The notes under the pieces: generated by a model
The model's input: only the letters and a program-made list of their open reading frames with translations
Database searches by the model: none
What the model was told of the DNA's origin: nothing
Program-made: the position numbers and the translations under genes
Assembly: GCA_028023455.1 (NCBI GenBank)
Contig: JAQFVV010000278.1
Span: forward strand, 904,554 to 968,553
Direction of reading: 5' to 3'
From: Epiperipatus broadwayi
Taxonomy: Eukaryota; Onychophora; Udeonychophora; Euonychophora; Peripatidae
DNA: 64,000 nucleotides
Shown: piece after piece, positions 24,781 to 37,679 of the stretch
Layout: every line of letters starts with the position of its first letter
Position numbering within the stretch: the stretch's first letter is position 1

Positions 24781-25196
24781 GAAATTATAATATCATGAGA
24801 AAGTACATCTATTCAAAAAATCAAAATAGTTCCTGCCACTGTGGATTTATTTTAAATGAACAGGTGGATCAGAGTTTGAAACCACCAAATCAACCTATTG
24901 TTTGAGTATACAATGCAAAATTTTTACATACAAACAAATGTAACATGCTGGTTTAAGTCATTTTTATAATAGTACAAAAAAGAGGTAATTTCTATCTACA
25001 CAATTTCATATAAATAAACACAAATAATAAGCTTTAAACTACTACACTTATATTAATGTAACCCTATAATGTGCTGATAAGTAGCATAAGAAAAGTCAAT
25101 TCAAGATCAGTAAGATTAAGAAAAAATAAATTGTTAAAAATTGCATTTGAAATCAGACAATAAAAAAAAAAAAGCTTCTATCTATAATCTCCAATG

Positions 25197-25252
25197 AACA
25201 GGCAAAACTCTGCATACATCATGTGATGTTTAGTGGTTTAACCTCCAGTAAA
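25197..25252 (+). repeat. Family C tail fragment
   Basis: CAGGCAAAACTCTGCATACA is followed at once by TCATGTGATGTTTAGTGGTT. This is the same internal deletion type as 13640-13715, joining the tail to the end module. Confidence 0.55.
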
Positions 25253-25774
25253 AATAGATAACTTAATGGCTAATAAGTCTGGCAGATTGGGACTAGCAAC
25301 AATCTGCAAAACATTGGTCATGTTTAATATTAAAAGTGTTCTCTTTCTATATATCCTTTTCTTTTTCTCACTCTCTTTGTCTTTTGTATTATGACATTAA
25401 AAAGTTACTAAGAATATCAAAACATAATAGTAGGCATTGATGCTGGTATATAAGATATAACAGGATTTATTTTTACTGGAAATTTTTTATTAACTCTAGT
25501 AATTATGATTTTAGCAGTCACTTCAAGTGCTCCAACTTTTTATGAACTCCCAAGTAGTCATTCACGTCTTAAAACTCATTTACTCTAGAGTCATTTTTGG
25601 AATTGGAATTAAACTATGTAAACCAAAAAAGATATTTGAATTTACTTACATCTTAAATTGGCTGCTATTATATTTATTAATTCAGTTTTTGACTAAGAAT
25701 TTATATGCCAATATGCAAATTTTAGTTTTACATGATATAAATATTCATTTTATTTTATTATTCCTTATTTATTT

Positions 25775-26510
25775 GGGATTCAAATTCAGACTTTCACACA
25801 ATCCACTACTCTCAGTGCCATCTCATATTGCTGACCCACCTGATCACACACATGTTGAAAAGATAAATAATCACCAATATACGTATTTCATGCTAAACCA
25901 GCAATCATCCGTTGGTCTAGATTATTATCCTCACACATATATATAATCAGTGCTCAGCTTTATATTAAGATAGCCAATCTTCATACTTTAATGGACAGGC
26001 TTCAAACTATTCCAACTCACAACTCTTCAGCCTTCCATTTCATTGAAAATCTGATGGTGGAACATTCAAAGCCCTTGTTGGTGCCAAGGTTGTCATCCAA
26101 CCATGTTGACATATTAGTCATTCTGACCCTTCATGTACAGGAGAATAATCTATTTATGCATACATATGCGAGGGATGGGCAGACCTTTTACACACTATTT
26201 ATATAAACTTTGAATGTTCCATCATCAGATTTTCAATGAAATGGAAAGCTGAAGCGTTGTGAGTTGGAATTGTTTGAAGCCTGTCAATTAAAGTATGAAG
26301 ATTGGCTATCTTAATATAAAGCTGAGCACTGATTATATATATATGTGTGTGTGAGGATAGTAATCTATACCAACTGATGATTGCTGTTTTAGCATGAAAT
26401 ACATATATTGGTGATTATTTATCTTTTCAACATGTGTGTGATCAGGTGGGTCAGCAATATGAGATGGCACTGAGAGTAGTGGGTTGTGTGAAAGTCTGAG
26501 TTCGAATCCC
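25775..26510. mobile_element. Hammerhead repeat family D, 736-bp palindrome
   Basis: Arms of about 300 bp (25775 to about 26072 and about 26210-26510) are near-complementary around a loop of about 135 bp. From the outside inward each arm has a tRNA B-box-like end (GAGTTCGAATCCC at 26498-26510), the region with GGTGGGTCAGCAATATGAGA, the ribozyme, an AT/GT-rich spacer and an inner part with AGATTGGCTATC. The left ribozyme (minus) has CGGATGA. The right ribozyme is intact. The mirrored open frames here are translations of the repeat. Confidence 0.8.
26361..26417 (+). ncRNA. Type I hammerhead ribozyme, family D, intact core
   Basis: Reading 5' to 3': TAATC (26361-26365), TATA, CCAA (26370-26373), core CTGATGA (26374-26380), and a stem II hairpin with TGCT/AGCA. 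Then GAAAT (26396-26400), loop ACAT, cleavage triplet ATA (26405-26407), TTGG (26408-26411), T, GATTA (26413-26417). Stem I thus pairs CCAA/TTGG next to the core and TAATC/GATTA beyond an internal loop. Six other copies in the window keep stem I or stem II but have core changes. This is the only one with all core bases. Confidence 0.78.
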
Positions 26511-26609
26511 GAATACATTACATATATAAATGCAGGTTTAAGCCTGTACAATGTATTATTCTTGTTTTAGTAAATACTTAAACCTATTATTATAAAGAAC
26601 TGAAAACTG

Positions 26610-26678
26610 AAATTATTCAAACGGAAGACAATCTACGGTAATGCGCATTTTCGGAGATTGACTTCCGTTTAAATAATA
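26610..26678. repeat. Hairpin with CpG-bearing arms
   Basis: ATTATTCAAACGGAAG and AATCT on the left pair with AGATT and CTTCCGTTTAAATAAT on the right. The loop contains GGTAATGCGCATTTTC. It is a small foldback of unknown family. Confidence 0.6.
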
Positions 26679-26699
26679 TATAATACTTAAAATAAATTT

Positions 26700-27370
26700 T
26701 ATAAATTAAAGATTAATAATCTTTGAAATAAAATAATTTATTGAGATGTTGAGCAATATATATACATTTTATATTATTTTATACCTTATAGTATACTATT
26801 TTAAAAAATTATGTAATTTTTTTTAAGTTAATACTTAAAATTCCGAAAAGTCTTTTCTACCTGAAAAAAAAAACAATAAGCATATTATTATTGTAGATTA
26901 TGTAAAAATTTTATTAAAATAATATCTAACTTAAATGTGACTTAAATACACATTTACTTTTCAACTCATAGTAGTAAAAAATGAACTAAGAAATAATAAA
27001 AAAATTAAATAATCCAAAAAAGAATTAAAAAGTAAAAAAAAAAATGAACATTTTTTGTCTTTAGCAGTGTTTATGTTTCCTTTGAACAGATTTGTTTTTT
27101 CCTATGTGTTAAGGAAGCTTTATTCTAATTGTTATTCTCTTTTTAAATCTCGGTTTAAAATCATGATTCATTGACTCAAGACATATTTAGACTTTTACTG
27201 TTACTTATTATTGTAATTTTGCATCCTTTCTAGCTTATTTCAAATATATAAAACACATAGAGCAAAATTAACTTTCATGAAAATGTCTTTTTAAAATATG
27301 CGACAAAATGTCATTAAGACTTAAATTTACAAACAAAAATGAAATAACTGAATTAAAAAAATTAATTTTA
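26700..27370. other. AT-rich spacer, no gene seen
   Basis: A- and T-tract-rich sequence without a supported frame, RNA or recognised repeat. Confidence 0.5.
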
Positions 27371-27502
27371 TTTCATTTTTTTTTTTTCATTTTTTAAATT
27401 AAACTTTTTCATTTTATTTTTTTATTTTTATATGGCAAAGCGTTGACCGGGAAGCGAACTCGAATCAGCTGCTTGGAAGGCAGCTATACTAATCGCTAAA
27501 TT
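27371..27502 (-). mobile_element. tRNA-Gly-derived SINE (copy 3)
   Basis: On the minus strand it has AGCTGCCTTCCAAGCAGCTG, a perfect 5-bp anticodon stem with loop CTTCCAA. This puts TCC at the anticodon, the tRNA-Gly(UCC) identity. The B box GAGTTCGCTTCC follows, then CGGTCAACGCTTTG and an A/T-rich tail. The 5' end is damaged. Confidence 0.8.
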
Positions 27503-28099
27503 AAACTTCTATTAAATAAGTTTGAGAAAAACAGTTACAAATATTAAATGTTTAACAATAATTTATAACCAATTCTTTGCATACTGTATTTGCAATTCGT
27601 TCTTAATAATATCTCAGACTACATGCAATATAATAAGACATCTGAGTATTATACAATCACTATTTGATAAATCGGCAAACAAACATCCCCAGGTCAGTAA
27701 AAATAAAAATTCCAATATTTTAATTTTGTAAGTCAATAATGCGCGATTTATTTCTATAACAGTTCAAGAATACTATTTCATGAAGTGGAAACTGATATGT
27801 TTATGTATGCTTAAATGCACATACATATATAGGTATCAACTTAAAGAGAAAAAGGTATAAGTTTAAAAAAATTAAAAAATTTTAAAAGACTGATTCTTTT
27901 AAAATAGCAAGTAAAAGATTTATAACTTTAAGACTAAAAAAAGATAATTTTCTAAACTGAATACCAGTCTAATTAATGAGAGTTGATTACGTCATTAATG
28001 AAATAAAACAAAGGAATTCGAGTTAGATTTCTTTTATAAGATAAACTACAAATTATAAGAATAAGTCACTAATTCAGAAAGATAATGATGTAAATTCTT

Positions 28100-28390
28100 G
28101 TATGGAGATTTAAATAAATAATCACCTGAGAGACAGGAGTATTAGCCAATCAACTGCAGGGATTAAAACAATGAGTACCTCAGTTCAATTTGGATCAACA
28201 AGAGGACACCTGTTTCTTGGAGATTCACCTGTACACATGGACATATATGTTGGAGCAGATAATCTCCCATGGCTCAGTGACTTCAAATGTGGAGAGCTAG
28301 CCTCTAACATGGGAACAACTAGCAAGGACTCCTACAAGTCATATTGATCTAAATCATTATTTATGAATGCCTTCAGGCCTTATTATGTTA
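28100..28390. other. GC-richer island of unknown nature
   Basis: About 250 bp is visibly less AT-rich than its surroundings, with segments such as AGAGGACACCTGTTTCTTGG and CTCCCATGGCTCAGTGACTT. There is no long frame, tRNA fold or hammerhead core that I can find. It could be an unrecognised repeat or a fragment of an exon. Confidence 0.3.
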
Positions 28391-29107
28391 AATAAGTGTA
28401 TATATGTAAGTACGTAAATGCTGGTAAGGATTAAATTATCTAAATATTAATGTTTAGTAGTGATTTATACTCATGGGAAGTGCACTCTTAGACCATCTAG
28501 ACATAGCAGAACCATAGATAATAATAAAGGGAAATAAACAAAAGTTGTTTGTAACAAAAATGAATTATTGCAGCAGACAGCATGTTGAACAACATTACAA
28601 AAACTAAGAAATCAAGAGATCAGGCAATGGGATTGAAGTAAAAAAACATGCTAACAACCATAAGTAATTAAATTCTTATTTTTTAAAGGGAGTTTATTTC
28701 CCTCGTAATCAGTTTTTTTTCTTATTATCTTAAAAAGCTACTCTGTCTGGATAAATAAATATTATATTAATAACAGTTTTTATAAAAATATATTTATGTC
28801 ATTCCTTATATTACTAACAACGTATTTACTGAATAAAAACAGGAAAACTAAAGTCTTGTTATGATGATATTGCCAATAAATACAATAAAGAGGAAGATTT
28901 TCTCATAGTGAAATAACATTGCTCATGCAGAACTGAATTATTGCTGTGGCCAAGCTTAAAGTACTGATTATTGACTGCAAGAAAAGTATAAACTAATGGC
29001 ATAATGAGTCACGTGAATGAGCACCGGATGTTATATCACATCCACACAACCACTAGCCAATAAAATTCAATTGTTTTAGGATATTAAAAATTAACATTGA
29101 AAGCATA

Positions 29108-29214
29108 AAATTGTTAGATCGGAGGTCAAACTCCAATAATGCGCTGTTACTTTAAATATTATAAATCTCCACATATTATCAGAGTTCAACTTCTGGTCTA
29201 ACAATTTCAAAATT
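29108..29214. repeat. Inverted repeat, about 27-bp arms
   Basis: AATTGTTAGATCGGAGGTCA and AACTC pair with GAGTT and CAACTTCTGGTCTAACAATT with few mismatches. The loop holds CAATAATGCGCTG. The family is unknown. Confidence 0.55.
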
Positions 29215-29681
29215 TTTCAGCACTTTATAATAATAGATTAAAAGCATAAATACAATTTTATGATTATTTAAATGAAATTGCAATATAATTTTTTATTATT
29301 GGATAATATTACAGCTGCACTTATTTTGGTACAAAAAATATTATATAAAATTGAATTAATTTAATTGGCAAATCACTATTTCTGTCATATTATTAAAAAA
29401 ACCATCATATTTCTTAGGTCACTTTTTGAGAAATTTATGGTTGCAAGAAATTGCTTTTTAAATCTTGTGTAGCTCATAGCCTTACAGATTGTTACCTCCC
29501 AAGTTAGATTCTCATTAATATTGGGTACATAACTAGATTGATAATTCACTGAATCTCTGACATCCTTAGAATTATGGAACATTTTACCTATATACAAATA
29601 TAAGCATCTTCATTTAAAAATGACTATTTATTGGAGAAATCATGTGACATTTGAATACTTCTGTAGTAAGTTACATACTGA

Positions 29682-29772
29682 TTTTTTTTAATGTGTCAAC
29701 GAGCAGGCCAGGAAGCGAACCCTGGGACAACTGCTTGTAAGGCGGCTGTGCTTACTACTCGGCCACCAACGT
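29682..29772 (-). mobile_element. tRNA-Gly-derived SINE (copy 4)
   Basis: The minus strand has ACGTTGGTGGCCGAGTAGT, then CCGCCTTACAAGCAG, the intact B box GGGTTCGCTTCC and a short A-rich tail. It is flanked by T-rich DNA. Confidence 0.8.
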
Positions 29773-31332
29773 AATTTGTTTATTCCTATTATTCCGCTGA
29801 AAATCAAACCTTTAGTTGATAATTTACTATATCACTGTGATAAATCACAAAAAAGCAATATATGTATATATTATTTCATATTTGAATATTAGATTATTTG
29901 AAACCTTCATATATTTCGAATAATTAGATTTTTAAATTGGAAGTAATTTTGATCTGAAAAAAAATAATTATATTGAAAATTAATATTAAAAGCATCAAGT
30001 AAAATAATTTCTAATGTTAAAATATTTTATACATATTTTCCTTTATTATTTTTTTAAAATTAAGAATATTTTTAGCAATTATCACGTTTTTTTCTTTTTC
30101 ATTTATTACTTTAAACATTTTAATAGATGAATGAGTTAACAAAGAAATCATTAGTGTGAGTAACTAAATCAAAAGGAAGTCCTTAGAAGCATTTGATTAA
30201 TGACTTCGCAAAGCAAAGTATAATTAATTATTAATTTGACTTTTATTTCTAACACTGAATAGTTGATGAAAAAATTTGATATAAATGCATAATAGAATTG
30301 AAAATTATTATAATAAACACATTAAATTATTAATTTTATGATGACATTCCTTACAAATGAATGTCTACCAGAAAAATGCATTTCTTTTAAATATAGTTGA
30401 AACATACACTTTTAAACATAATTAGCACCACATTCTTAAGCTTTACATTTATCCAAACACTTAGACAATACAATATATATGTAATTGAATTGCTTTATTG
30501 ATTGCGAGTTTATAAAAAATTGAAGTGATGGACGTGCTACAACTGAAGTTGATCTGAGGACATATTATCGAGTCTGACATTCTCTTATAACATTACACCC
30601 CACACAGAGTAATGTTATAATTTTATATATGTATGTATGTTAAGTTCTCTGATTAAAAGCAATGAGTTAATTAAGTAGCAGTACCCTATAATCAAATAAT
30701 ATTGTTTGCCTTATGTCAATTTTAGTACTATATCATAAGTATTCGTTCAGCAATACAATATATCAAATATGATTTTCCTTTTTATAACAAAATTACGTTA
30801 TGTTTGATGTATCTATAGATAGTTAAGAGATTAAATATGACCAGGAAATGGTACTAATTTTCAGACAATACATTATTAATGTTATTTTATCTTTTCCACA
30901 AAAACAAAATTAACACCCACAAACACATTTAGTGAGAAATCGTAATTAGATATCTATTGAATATATAAACAATTTTGAGATAAAGGAAACTTTTTGGATG
31001 ATTTGAGGTCAGCAAATAGACAATCATTAATTTAAAATCTTTGGCAATATAGATAGTAATGAAAATATTTATTTTATTTTTTCTAACAGATAACACAAGA
31101 GAGGTTTATGAAGCAATAAAATACACCTGAGCATTTCAATGTTGTACAACTTATATATATAAAAAGGTCACTCACAACTCCTGAATATTCCAAGAGAATC
31201 AGGAAATTAAAATGATCATATAACAAACATGGATATATTGAATAACTACTAAAACAGAAAAGAATTTTAAATATAGACAAAATTTTAATTTAACAAGAAA
31301 ATATATTTAGCAAGTTCTTTATGGCCCTTTTT
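29773..31332. other. AT-rich spacer, no gene seen
   Basis: No supported coding or RNA gene. Short frames such as 31083-31280 (minus) show no motif. Confidence 0.5.
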
Positions 31333-31910
<578 letters not shown>

Positions 31911-33375
31911 ATATATATAAAGTCATGTGATAATTACTTTGTACACTTATTTATAAATTGAACTGTCCTCTAACTGCCATGTTCACTAACTCTTTATAGT
32001 AAGAAAATGTAACATTTCTTACTGCATTTTAATTCTTTTATTTAGAGAAATCCAAAACAATAATATACAGAAGGAAGACTTAAATAAGCATATATTTTAA
32101 TGTCAATTGATTATTTAAAAAAAAACTGGCATTAATTCTAAAGACTAGAAATATTTCACTCATTTCTGAAATCCCATCTTAAATTATCATGTTATATATG
32201 TAATGGCCAATATTATAGTAAATATAAAGTCGTGTAATAATTACCAAGTATATTCATTTAATAATTGAACAGCTCTCTTGCTGTTATATTCAATAACATT
32301 TTACAGCAAGAAAGTGAATTATTTCTTATTATATCTTAGATCCTTTTAGTTCAATCTTTGACTGCTATTGTTCTGGATAACTGTAAATAAAAAGTCTAAA
32401 ATACTGTAACAAATTATCTATTTTCTTGCTATAAAATGTTATTAAACATGGCAGATAGAAGGGTACTTTAACTACTATATAAATACACATAGGTAATTTT
32501 TACATCTCTTTACATTTATTAAGTATTAAATTATTTATCATTATATAAATAGAAATAATTTAATATGTAAAATATCTGTTATATTTTCATATTAGAAAAA
32601 TTACCATCAGATGCTAAGAGACAGCAATCAATGAAAATATTAAACTGTATATGACACTTGCATTCAAAGGGTACCTTTTCTAAGTGCAATATTTTGGAGT
32701 TGTATAGAGAATAGAGTGCTGCAATATTTATTTATGATTTAAGGAAAAAAGTCTCACAACTTTTCACACATTACTTAGTAAAAATAGACTGTTCCACTGA
32801 TCAGATACATGTTCTAAATTAATCACTGTTAACAGATGAAATTGTTTAAGTATTTTAATATGAGGCAATATATTTTATATATTCATATTAGAAAAAATAC
32901 TATCAGATGTTAATAGACACAAAATTCAAAATAGTACCTCTTTTAATTGCAGTCTTTTGGTGTTATAGAGAAACTAAATTGCTCTAGTATTTAATAAAAG
33001 TAATTTGTTAACAAATAATAATTCATAACATCTAACTAATTGGTGGATTTGATATATTATTAATAGGTAATGTATAAAGAAGTGTAAACTTTTCTTATAT
33101 CATAAATATATACTGTATCACTTTAGTCTCTATATCACACTAAGAGATTGTATTTAGATGTGGTACCATTTTTAATGCAGGAAGAATTTATTTTTTAATA
33201 TTTTCACTGATTTCTGTCTATTAATATCTAATAGTAATTTTTCAAATATGAAAATATGGCAGATATTCCCACAATTCCAAATATTTCATCAATTTCATCT
33301 GTTAAAAATTATTAATTTATAACATATAACTGGTTGCTAAAATAGTGTATTATTAATAACAAATGTTTAAAAGGT
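31911..33375. other. AT-rich spacer, no gene seen
   Basis: Several similar phrases recur (for example ATATTTTCATATTAGAAAAATTACC and TACTATCAGATGTTAATAGAC near 32585, 32880 and 33230). This suggests an old low-copy repeat, but no element boundaries can be drawn. Confidence 0.4.
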
Positions 33376-33478
33376 TGTCAAGTGTTGGTGGTCGAGAGGT
33401 CAGCACATATGTCTTACAAGCAGTTGTCCTGGGTTAGTGGATTCACTTCTTGGCCAATGCTATGACACAGAAAAAAAA
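33376..33478 (+). mobile_element. tRNA-Gly-derived SINE (copy 5)
   Basis: It begins TGTCAAGTGTTGGTGGTCGA and has the anticodon arm GTCTTACAAGCAG and a damaged B box. It closes with TTGGCCAATGCTATGACACA and eight A. The outer strands TGTCA and TGACA pair beyond the acceptor stem. Confidence 0.8.
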
Positions 33479-35263
33479 TGTTTGAAAGGTTGTTAGTTTT
33501 TTTTTCCTTAAACATTAAATAAATATTGTAGTGGTATAGACTCTATATAACATATAACCCTAAGAAATTTTATTTAGAAGAGATACTTTAAATACAGGAA
33601 ATATTTATGGTTTAATATTTTCATTGATTACTGTTTATTAACATCTGATAATAATTCTTCTAATATAAAAATATAACAGATATTTCCACCTATTAATATA
33701 TTTCAACATTTATATCCATTAAAATTATTAACATATGAATAAACTGAGATTCCTGGTTCATTTAATATAAAATGATCAACTTAAAAGTATTGTTATATTG
33801 TAAACTGCAAATAGGAAGTGGTTAAAAAAGCTAATAGAAATGCACGTTGATAAATTTAGCAAAAGTGGTGTACAAACATGTAGTGTATAAATATATATGA
33901 AAATTTAATAATGATTTTGAATTAAATATTAATTACTTTAATAGAAATAAGGATTTTAATGCTGTTTTCCTTTTTCTTTACAAACAGGTTAAAATTATAT
34001 GTGAAAAGATTATATTGTAAGGTATTGCTTTTAATAAAGCTAAATTATAAAAACTTTAGTCTATAATTATTAAAACATCTGAAAAATTTTTGGTGTCTAT
34101 TATAGTCAAATATTAATATTACAATTTAATATTTAAATTGAATTTAAAATCCACATCGATCAACTTTAAATATAATTAAAGCAAAACATTCTAATTTGTA
34201 ACAGAATAAAATATATTAATATTGCCAGCTCTATAACTGAATAAGATTACAATCTTTAAGACTGCATATTGACTTAATATAATATTCACTTTAATCAATA
34301 ATGATTTTAAATAAAATACATGAAATTTAATTTCAATTATCTTTACTCATCTACAATTATTATCATATTTGTAACTTTTGTCAGTCATTGGGTCAATTCA
34401 TGTTCAATTTTTATTTTAACATAACTGTTACTGCTTACTAACTAAATAATTAGAATAAGCCTCTAATTACTTATTAAATATTTAAGAATGTCAAATCAAT
34501 CAATTTATTGCAATACAAAATTGAATACTTGTTCAGATACTAGATATTAAATTCAGTTCGAAGGAAATGATATGTAATTATACTTTCTTACCCATCCAGT
34601 GATTAGATATTTAAACTATTTTGTAACTGCTTCTAATGGATTATGTAACAGAGTCCATTTGTGAACTGTATCTTATTCAAGTACCATCAACCAATGAAGT
34701 TGCATTGTAAAATTAACTGATAGTCAAACATGTTTTAAATTAATTCAAAGTTTATTAACAAATGAATATATATTATAGCAAATAAACATTTAAAATATAT
34801 ACATATGATCCAGGTATGCTTAGTGCAATAGGTTTTCAATTACCATTAATTCTTTTAAATAAAATAGATGACTGTATATCAAACTTCATCTATGAAATGC
34901 CAAACTATAATGTATATTTACATATATCACAAACATGTTATAATACATATGCTGTTTTCAAAATATAAGAGTCACATAAATAATAATTAATGGAAATAAA
35001 AATATACTAAAGATAAATTAATCTATTCAGTCACATTGTTCTAAGAGCATAAAATAAAAATAAATACTTGAGATTAATTCATAATTGAAAAAGGAGATAT
35101 ATATTTTTCAAATTAAAACAACAATTACTAAATGATGAAATATGCATTTATATTTAGAAAAAATGTAATTCTCTTATATTTTAATCATGTAAATTAAATA
35201 TCTACATTTAAATTATACTACCATTTATATCCTATCAATATATATGTATATATATATGTTAAA
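33479..35263. other. AT-rich spacer, no gene seen
   Basis: Nothing recognisable is present. An AT/GTAT tract at about 35235-35262 borders the Penelope pair. Confidence 0.5.
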
Positions 35264-35324
35264 ACGAAGATTTGCACGGGTTAAATATATAAAATACATA
35301 TTTTGCGGGTTCATCCGTGTTAAA

Positions 35325-35400
35325 AACTTTTAATATCAATATACTGATGTTTCGACTTGGTCACACAAGCCATCCACAGAGTTATAAAAAGGTAGAAAGA
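35325..35400 (-). ncRNA. Hammerhead-like motif in Penelope 3' region, left copy
   Basis: The minus strand reads CTGTGGA (35373-35379; canonical CTGANGA with A6 changed), T, then a 6-bp stem II GGCTTG/CAAGTC with loop TGTGAC. GAAAC (35349-35353), loop ATCA and GTA (35342-35344) follow. Stem III and the cleavage triplet are canonical. Stem I can form only with internal loops (CTTTTTATA with TATTAAAAG). Penelope-like elements are known to encode hammerheads, so the position is plausible. The changed core base makes activity doubtful. Confidence 0.5.
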
Positions 35401-35473
35401 CGGTTGTAGAGGCGCTACAATCACTGGTTTGAATAAAACATTAAAAATCCCACCAATAGCAAAAATGTTAAAT

Positions 35474-36541
35474 TTAAGAATGTTTTTTAAAGAAATCTTT
35501 CCAAATAGGAGGAAGTTTGCACGTATCATCTCGCTTATTGATACAATCTGGCCTTTTAAGTATCTCAATGGCTTCTCTGATTTTGCATTGGTAGAGATTA
35601 TCACATCTGGATATGATCCTGGTACTAGAAAAATCTATTTTATGACCTGAATCTATAGTATGGAGTGAGAGTGCTGATGATGATGAGTGTTGTTTAACTG
35701 CATTAGCATGCTCATCTCTCCTAACACTGATGCGACGATTACTCATACCTATGTAAGAAGCTTTACAATTTTTACATGAGATTTGATAGACACCATGAGA
35801 TTCAAGAGGGATTGAATCCTTAGGCTTGGTTATTATATGGCTGATCTTTTGATGAGCAGAAAATGCTGTATCTATATTATAGCGTTTTAATATACGTCCG
35901 ATACTGTCTGTAGTTCCTTTTACATATGGAACACAAATCCTAATAGCTGACTTATCATCTTTTTGTTTCCTATTTTGTCTATTTTGGGCTTGAAATAAGG
36001 CTTTTTTTATAAATTTGTAATTATAACTATTTGCTAATAAAACACTATTAATATGATTTATTTCTTCTTTCAGATGTGTGTCATCTGAAAGGTTAATTGC
36101 TCTATTTAAAAGAGTTTTGGCTACAGAAACTATCTGAGTTGGATGATGATGAGAATGGAAATGTAAATATCTGTCTGTGTGTGTATCCTTTCTGTAAATA
36201 GAAAAAGATAAACTATTTGGTGTTCTGGTGACTAGAACATCAAGAAAAGGGAGTTTTCCATCAGACTCTGTCTCCATTGTAAATTTAATATGAGGATGCA
36301 TATTATTTAAATGTAAGAAAAAATCATCTAATGTATTTTTTCCATGTTGCCATATGACAAAAGTGTCATCTATGTATCTGAGCCAAATGAGAGGTTTTAA
36401 AGATGATGATTCTAAAGCACGAGTTTCTATATATTCCATGAATAAATCAGCTATTACTCCTGAGATAGGTGAGCCCATAGGAGTACCAAAAACTTGTCTG
36501 TAATGCTGTCCATTGTATACAAAATATGTATTTAAGAGACA
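35474..36541 (-). pseudogene. Penelope-like reverse transcriptase C-terminal part plus GIY-YIG endonuclease, left copy
   Basis: The open frame runs to 36580, but its first 13 residues come from the inverted neighbour. Element homology starts near LLNTYFVYNG. Next come GTPMGSPISG (motif B-like) and catalytic YIDD in LRYIDDTFVIW. After a linker are the GIY-YIG nuclease motifs GVYQISC and YIGMSNRR, with RRDEHANAV, then HTIDSGHKIDF and KIREAIEI. The frame ends KDFFKKHS. The N-terminal reverse transcriptase motifs are missing, so it cannot make a full enzyme although the frame is open. The zinc-finger-like CKNCKAS sits between the GVY and YIG motifs. Confidence 0.92.
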
Positions 36542-37600
36542 ATGTTTAATTTTGTATACAATGGACAGCATTACAGACAAGTTTTTGGTACTCCTATGGG
36601 CTCACCTATCTCAGGAGTAATAGCTGATTTATTCATGGAATATATAGAAACTCGTGCTTTAGAATCATCATCTTTAAAACCTCTCATTTGGCTCAGATAC
36701 ATAGATGACACTTTTGTCATATGGCAACATGGAAAAAATACATTAGATGATTTTTTCTTACATTTAAATAATATGCATCCTCATATTAAATTTACAATGG
36801 AGACAGAGTCTGATGGAAAACTCCCTTTTCTTGATGTTCTAGTCACCAGAACACCAAATAGTTTATCTTTTTCTATTTACAGAAAGGATACACACACAGA
36901 CAGATATTTACATTTCCATTCTCATCATCATCCAACTCAGATAGTTTCTGTAGCCAAAACTCTTTTAAATAGAGCAATTAACCTTTCAGATGACACACAT
37001 CTGAAAGAAGAAATAAATCATATTAATAGTGTTTTATTAGCAAATAGTTATAATTACAAATTTATAAAAAAAGCCTTATTTCAAGCCCAAAATAGACAAA
37101 ATAGGAAACAAAAAGATGATAAGTCAGCTATTAGGATTTGTGTTCCATATGTAAAAGGAACTACAGACAGTATCGGACGTATATTAAAATGCTATAATAT
37201 AGATACAGCATTTTCTGCTCATCAAAAGATCAGCAATATAATAACCAAGCCTAAGGATTCAATCCCTCTTGAATCTCATGGTGTCTATCAAATCTCATGT
37301 AAAAATTGTAAAGCTTCTTACATAGGTATGAGTAATCGTCGCATCAGTGTTAGGAGAGATGAGCATGCTAATGCAGTTAAACAACACTCATCATCATCAG
37401 CACTCTCACTCCATACTATAGATTCAGGTCATAAAATAGATTTTTCTAGTACCAGGATCATATCCAGATGTGATAATCTCTACCAATGCAAAATCAGAGA
37501 AGCCATTGAGATACTTAAAAGGCCAGATTGTATCAATAAGCGAGATGATACGTGCAAACTTCCTCCTATTTGGAAAGATTTCTTTAAAAAACATTCTTAA
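36542..37600 (+). pseudogene. Penelope-like reverse transcriptase C-terminal part plus GIY-YIG endonuclease, right copy
   Basis: This is the near-identical plus-strand partner of the left copy, with an ATG at 36542 created by junction sequence. True homology begins at FVYNGQHYRQ, slightly shorter than the left copy. YIDD, GVYQISC and YIGMS are all present. Residue differences from the left copy include R to C in RILKCYN and H to N in KISNIIT. The first is a CpG transition. As on the left, the N-terminal part of the reverse transcriptase is absent, so this is a 5'-truncated insertion with an intact 3' half. Confidence 0.92.
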
Positions 37601-37679
37601 ATTTAACATTTTTGCTATTGGTGGGATTTTTAATGTTTTATTCAAACCAGTGATTGTAGCGCCTCTACAACCGTCTTTC

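Noticed and set aside
25527-26206. Frames with HIADPPDHTHVEKINN-like peptides repeated at 26333-26551, 59248-59466 and 61480-61737
   Set aside because: The same peptide recurs because it is the translation of hammerhead repeat family D on one strand.
35429-35650. Plus-strand frame opposite the Penelope left copy, and its mirror at 37424-37645
   Set aside because: Antisense shadows of the Penelope coding region; identical because the arms are inverted copies.
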